A stretch of DNA of 64,000 nt from Cymodocea nodosa (taxonomy: Eukaryota > Streptophyta > Magnoliopsida > Alismatales > Cymodoceaceae). A program made the position numbers and the translations under genes. Positions 60,171 through 64,000 of the stretch are shown here, in pieces; positions within the stretch are counted from its first letter, which is position 1; every line of letters starts with the position of its first letter. The stretch spans positions 16,636,001 to 16,700,000 of the forward strand of contig CM072343.1 in assembly GCA_036874045.1 (NCBI GenBank), given 5' to 3'. The notes below the pieces were generated by a model that was not told where the DNA came from, ran no database searches, and saw nothing but the letters and a program-made list of their open reading frames with translations.

Positions 60171-61917
60171 TTGATACTAGGGCAATCGATCATATGTGTT
60201 GTAATCTAGACCTTCTACATGATATAATACCTATCAATCATATATAGCCAGTTGGGTTACCGAATTGAAGCACTGCTGATGTTCGTTTAGTGGGAAATAC
60301 CCTTATTTCTTCATCTCTTATAGTTGGCAATGTTTTCTTTATTCTAGATTTCAAGTTTAATCTACTTCTCGTTAGTTAGCTGACTGAACAGAATTTATGT
60401 TTTGCTGGTTTTTTCCCTCATTTCTGCTATGTTCAGGACCTACTTTCAAAGAAGATAGTTGGTGTGGGGAAGCACGTTAATGGACTATATGTCTTACTTG
60501 CTTGCTAAGATGCACCTCAAGTGTCACTAACTATCTCAAGTGAAATTTGGCATAGAAGGTTGGGGCATCCCAATGACCAAAGAGTTTCACAAATTCTTAA
60601 TTTCTTACACAAAGACTTTACTAAATCATGTGACGTGTGTCCTCTAGCTAAATTTCAGCACTTGTCTTTTAATCAAAGCATGCATACAACTAGTAGTTTT
60701 TTTGACTTAATACATTGTGACTTATGAGGTCCCTTCCTATTGCTACTCACTATGGATATCGCTATTTTTTTACCATTGTGGATGATCATAGCAAATGTAC
60801 TTGGACATATCTCATGAAAGAAAAATCTGAAATTTTTACCATGATTAAATCCTTTGTTTCTATGGTTAAAAACCAGTTTAATATTGCTGTTAAAATAGTT
60901 AGAAGTGATAATGGGGGAGAATTCATATCTACTTTTATGATTTCTTATTTTGATGAGATCGAGATTGTGCACCAAAAAATTTACCCTTATACCCCTCAAC
61001 AAAATGGGGTAGTGGAACAAAAACATAAACACCTTTTAAAGGTTGCTAGAGGGTTATTGTTTCATGCCAACATGCCACTTATTTTTTAGGATGAGTGCCT
61101 CCTTACAGCTACCCATATTATAAACCGTTTGCCAACAAGAGTAATGTATGAAAAATTCCCTTATGAGCTTCTTTTCAAGAAGGCACCAAACTATTTTCAC
61201 TTGAGGTCATTTGGCTGTCTTGCTTATGCCTTGAATAATAGGATTCAACACAAATTCGATAAAAGAGCCTTGAAATGTGTTTTCATCAGCTACCCTTATT
61301 CTCAAAAGGGTTATAAATTATTTGATCTTGATAGCAAGATAATTTTTTCTGGTAGGGATGTAATCTTCCATGAGAATGTCTATCCTTTTAGAGATATTAA
61401 TGAGAGCTCACATGATGAACATATAACACTGTTTGACATTTCTGGCATCCAACTTCTTTGGCTTTCATTGCCAGTTGATGAAGATTTTCCTTTAGATGAT
61501 GAACCAAAAATGCCCAATATCTCCAATGCTCAATCCAACCTAGAGGAGACGCTTGGAACTCCTGATCAAATGCCATTTCATGACATATTAGATGCTGATC
61601 TCGCCCCAACTTCTGAGGAGCCTACATCTTCCAATGATAGGAACACCAATGGACCTCCTAAAGACACCACTTCTTTTGAAGTGACCTTTAGGAGGTCAAG
61701 AAGGTCACACCATCCTCTAGTCTATCTAAGAGATTATATATGTTCTGCTACATATCAAAATGTTGATTTTCCTATATCTGATTTCATTTCTTATCATCAA
61801 TTAAATCCTAATCACTATGCATTTACTTCTGCTTTGATGGAAACATATGAACCAAGGGACTATGATGAAGCAAAGGACCGACTAGAATGGCAAAATGCCA
61901 TGCAACAGGAACTGTAG
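60171..61917 (+). pseudogene. Copia GAG-pre-integrase and integrase, mutated
   Basis: The pre-integrase block IWHRRLGHPNDQRV and CDVCPLAK (60521-60727) gives the His/Cys zinc site. After a TGA at 60727-60729 the DDE core follows: YFFTIVDDHSKCTW, VRSDNGGEF, and YTPQQNGVVEQKHK with the catalytic Glu (60724-61089). A TAG at about 61089 interrupts it. The C-terminal part KAPNYFHLRSFGCLAYA and KCVFISYPYSQKGYK continues in 61129-61917. Same strand and order as a normal Copia pol. Confidence 0.85.
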
Positions 61918-63255
61918 GTGTTGGAGCAAAACAATACTTGGAACATTGTTCTCTTACCTTTGGGAAAAACAAGCATTGGGCATAAATAGGTTTATAAGGT
62001 GAAGTATAAAGCTGATGGCACTATTGAGAGACACAAAGCTCGGTTGGTAGCTAAAAACTACAACCAAAAGGAAAACCTTGATTATAATGAGACTTTCACC
62101 CTTGTCGTGAAACTTACCATAGTTCGTATACTCCTAACTGTAGCTACGGCTAAAGGGTGGCAATTGACACAACTTGATGTCAATAATACCTTTCTTCATG
62201 GAGATTTACAAGAGGAGGTGTACATGGACTTACCACTAGGAGTTCATCATGAGGGGGAGAATGCAGTTTGTCAATCTTCTAGAAATTGGTATTTTAAGTT
62301 AAATCAAGCCCTTCTTGATATGAACTTCAATCACTCTCATGTCGACTATACTTGTTTATATTGACGACATTTTAGTTGCAAGAGATTGTATTCAAGAAAT
62401 AGAATTGAAAGTCCATTTAGACTCCCAATTCAAGCTTAAAAATTAGGGAGAGATTAAATATGTCCTAGGAGTTGAACTTGCTTGATCAAAAGATGCCATC
62501 ATCATAACATAAAAGAAATACATCCTTGAACTCCTTTCTAAAATTGGATTTCTTGGCGCCTCTCCAAGGTCAACACCCCTAGATGAAAACTTCAAAGTGG
62601 ATCCCAACAGTCCCCCCATTGCTAACAAACCTTAGTTTCAACAGCTTATTGGAAAGCTCATATATATCACTTTTACTCGATTAGACATATCGTTTGTCAT
62701 GTAATTATTCAGCCAATATATGCATCATCCAATGCAATGTCATATGTAGGGTCTACTTCAGATTCTTCGATATTTGAAGGGCTCACTTGGGAAAGGTATT
62801 ATGTTTAGTGCCAACAATAATTTAAAGCTTCAAGCCTTTGGTGACGTAGATTGGGCAAGATGTCCACTAAGTAAAACATCTGTGTCTGGGTTTTCTATAT
62901 TTCTCGGTAGATCCATTGTCTCATAGAAATCAGAAAAACAAAGCACTATTTCAACTTCCATTGTTGAAGCTGAATTCCACGCCATGCACCAAATTGTAAG
63001 TGAAGTCATTTGACTACGAAAAGTTTTATTAGATTTATGTGTTGAACAGGTTCAACCCGTTAAGCTTTACTACGACAACGACACAACTCTACACATAGCA
63101 AAAAACCTAATTTTTCATGAATGAACAAAGTATATTGAGATAGATTATCACTTTGCCTGCAAAAATGTATGAATGGAACAATATGTTTAAAGTATATCCG
63201 GTCTTCATATCAAATTTCCGACGTAATGACAAAGCCCTTAGGTAAAAATGCTTTC
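61918..63255 (+). pseudogene. Copia reverse transcriptase and RNase H, mutated
   Basis: RT begins after a stop: KARLVAKNYNQKENLDYNETF, QLDVNNTFLHGDLQEEVYM (61999-62364). The YIDD catalytic block follows only after a frame change at about 62350, where roughly 40 bp appear deleted. Then come YVLGVELA, YLKGSLGKGI, WARCPLSKTSVSGF and ISTSIVEAEFHAM (RNase H), ending in a KPLGKNAFLL-like tail that runs into the 3' LTR. Confidence 0.82.
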
Positions 63256-63262
63256 CTTTTAA

Positions 63263-63387
63263 TGTTTGCAGGTAGTTAGTGTCCGATGAATAACAATTGA
63301 CCAGTCTTTTGCCCTATCCTCCATTCTTTCTTCTCCTTCTCCATACTCTCGCTTCCCAATGATTCCACCATTTCCTTCCAGCTTTCA
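63263..63387 (+). repeat. 3' LTR (125 bp)
   Basis: Same length as the 5' LTR, with several substitutions and no indel, so the insertion is old enough to have decayed but ends are clean. Confidence 0.7.
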
Positions 63388-63473
63388 AGAGTTCTGTCCC
63401 TGTCTAGCTTAAATTCTTCTACTACAATGATTAAGAGAAACAAGTAATTTAAAAAGGACATTATTTCCAACTT

Positions 63474-63496
63474 ATCAATCAATCAATCAATCAATC
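63474..63496. repeat. (TCAA)n microsatellite
   Basis: Five to six perfect TCAA units. Confidence 0.85.
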
Positions 63497-64000
63497 TCTA
63501 ATCTTGACGATGCCGCCACCTCCCGACGATGAAAACACGGACAAAGCATCAAAAACTTAGGAAGCAGCCTTTGTAGACCTTAATGAGTTTGTTTTACTTA
63601 CGGATTTGCTGTGTGTAATAGCTTGCCTTCCAGTTTCCTGGGAAGGAAAGAATTTCTTATGTAAATGGACGTTTTAATTGTCCAACAAGAATTAACAAAA
63701 AATATTCAACCATCCAAACATTATAATATCAAAAACTAACAAGTACTCTATCATATATCTTATAAAAACTCCTTTTCTTTTCAACACACTTTATAATAAA
63801 TTTCTAGTTAAGGACTTTACCATAAATTTTTCTAAATTATTGAAAATTATGGGGAAGTTTTTTTAATTCTAAAATTTTCTATTAGCTGCCTAGATAAATA
63901 ACTTTTATTGTTGATCTACTTGTTATCATCTAAATTTTGTGATTTTATTAACATAAATTATTACAAATGTGGTGTATAACAGCCATTGCTTCCATCGATA
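63497..64000. other. unassigned end of window
   Basis: A short frame at 63510 (MPPPPDDENTDKASK, then stop) might be the start of a spliced gene, but no partner exon is visible. The remainder is AT-rich. Confidence 0.3.

Larger units (their letters stand above)
58375..63387 (+). mobile_element. Copia retrotransposon with short LTRs, nearly full length, mutated
   Basis: 5.0 kb in the order LTR, PBS, gag, protease, integrase, RT, RNase H, LTR. The direct repeats 58375-58499 and 63263-63387 are both 125 bp (TGTTTGCAGG...GCTTTCA). Short LTRs resemble the Ale/Retrofit group, but lineage needs a tree. Flanks (TTTAA, AGAGT) do not match, so the true ends may be slightly different. Many stops and one deletion in RT make it non-functional. 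Confidence 0.82.

Overview
This is AT-rich nuclear DNA from a flowering plant. The evidence is two plant genes with spliced exons, an F-box protein of the SKIP8 type and a SEN1/UPF1-like helicase. Around them lie plant-type LTR retrotransposons: an Athila-like Ty3 family primed by tRNA-Asp, and Copia families primed by initiator tRNA-Met. I cannot name the species from the sequence.

Layout. 1-25.5 kb is a nested retrotransposon graveyard. It holds a decayed Glu-rich 3' ORF and an integrase of a Ty3 element (minus), an old LTR split by a younger solo LTR (TSD ATGAG), and an internally deleted Athila-like element (minus, 6.3-17.3 kb). The 5' LTR of that element was itself hit by a plus-strand relative (13601-17193, TSD CATAT). 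Next come a gag-only Copia-like element (17.3-23.7 kb), a Ty3 reverse-transcriptase remnant and an old LTR piece. 25.5-36.0 kb is mostly AT-rich intergenic DNA with a GA microsatellite, a 38-bp tandem repeat, two copies of a decayed Myb/SANT-like gene, an LTR piece built of ~70-bp repeats and a small solo LTR.

36.2-43.6 kb is the SKIP8-like gene: three coding exons, 287 aa, uninterrupted. Its large introns hold a solo LTR with a perfect 5-bp TSD (intron 1) and LINE remnants (intron 2). 44.3-49.5 kb is a second LTR nest: a Copia-like LTR interrupted by an Athila-family solo LTR (TSD GTTGT), itself interrupted by another (TSD GCATC). 49.9-50.9 kb is an unrecognised block ending in A17. 53.9-57.7 kb is the helicase gene: seven exons, all SF1 motifs visible, but with an in-frame TAA just before Walker A. 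58.4-63.4 kb is a nearly full-length, mutated Copia element with ~125-bp LTRs.

The most unusual points are these. Both Athila-family copies carry a gag that starts at the zinc knuckle with no room for a capsid domain. Their LTRs contain tandem U3 modules with G-box cores whose motifs also occur in the unrelated Copia-like LTR. Primer-binding-site-like fossils lie inside LTR ends. The helicase stop falls inside a 27-nt, frame-preserving GT-AG segment. All coordinates come from reading by eye; no alignment or database search was run.
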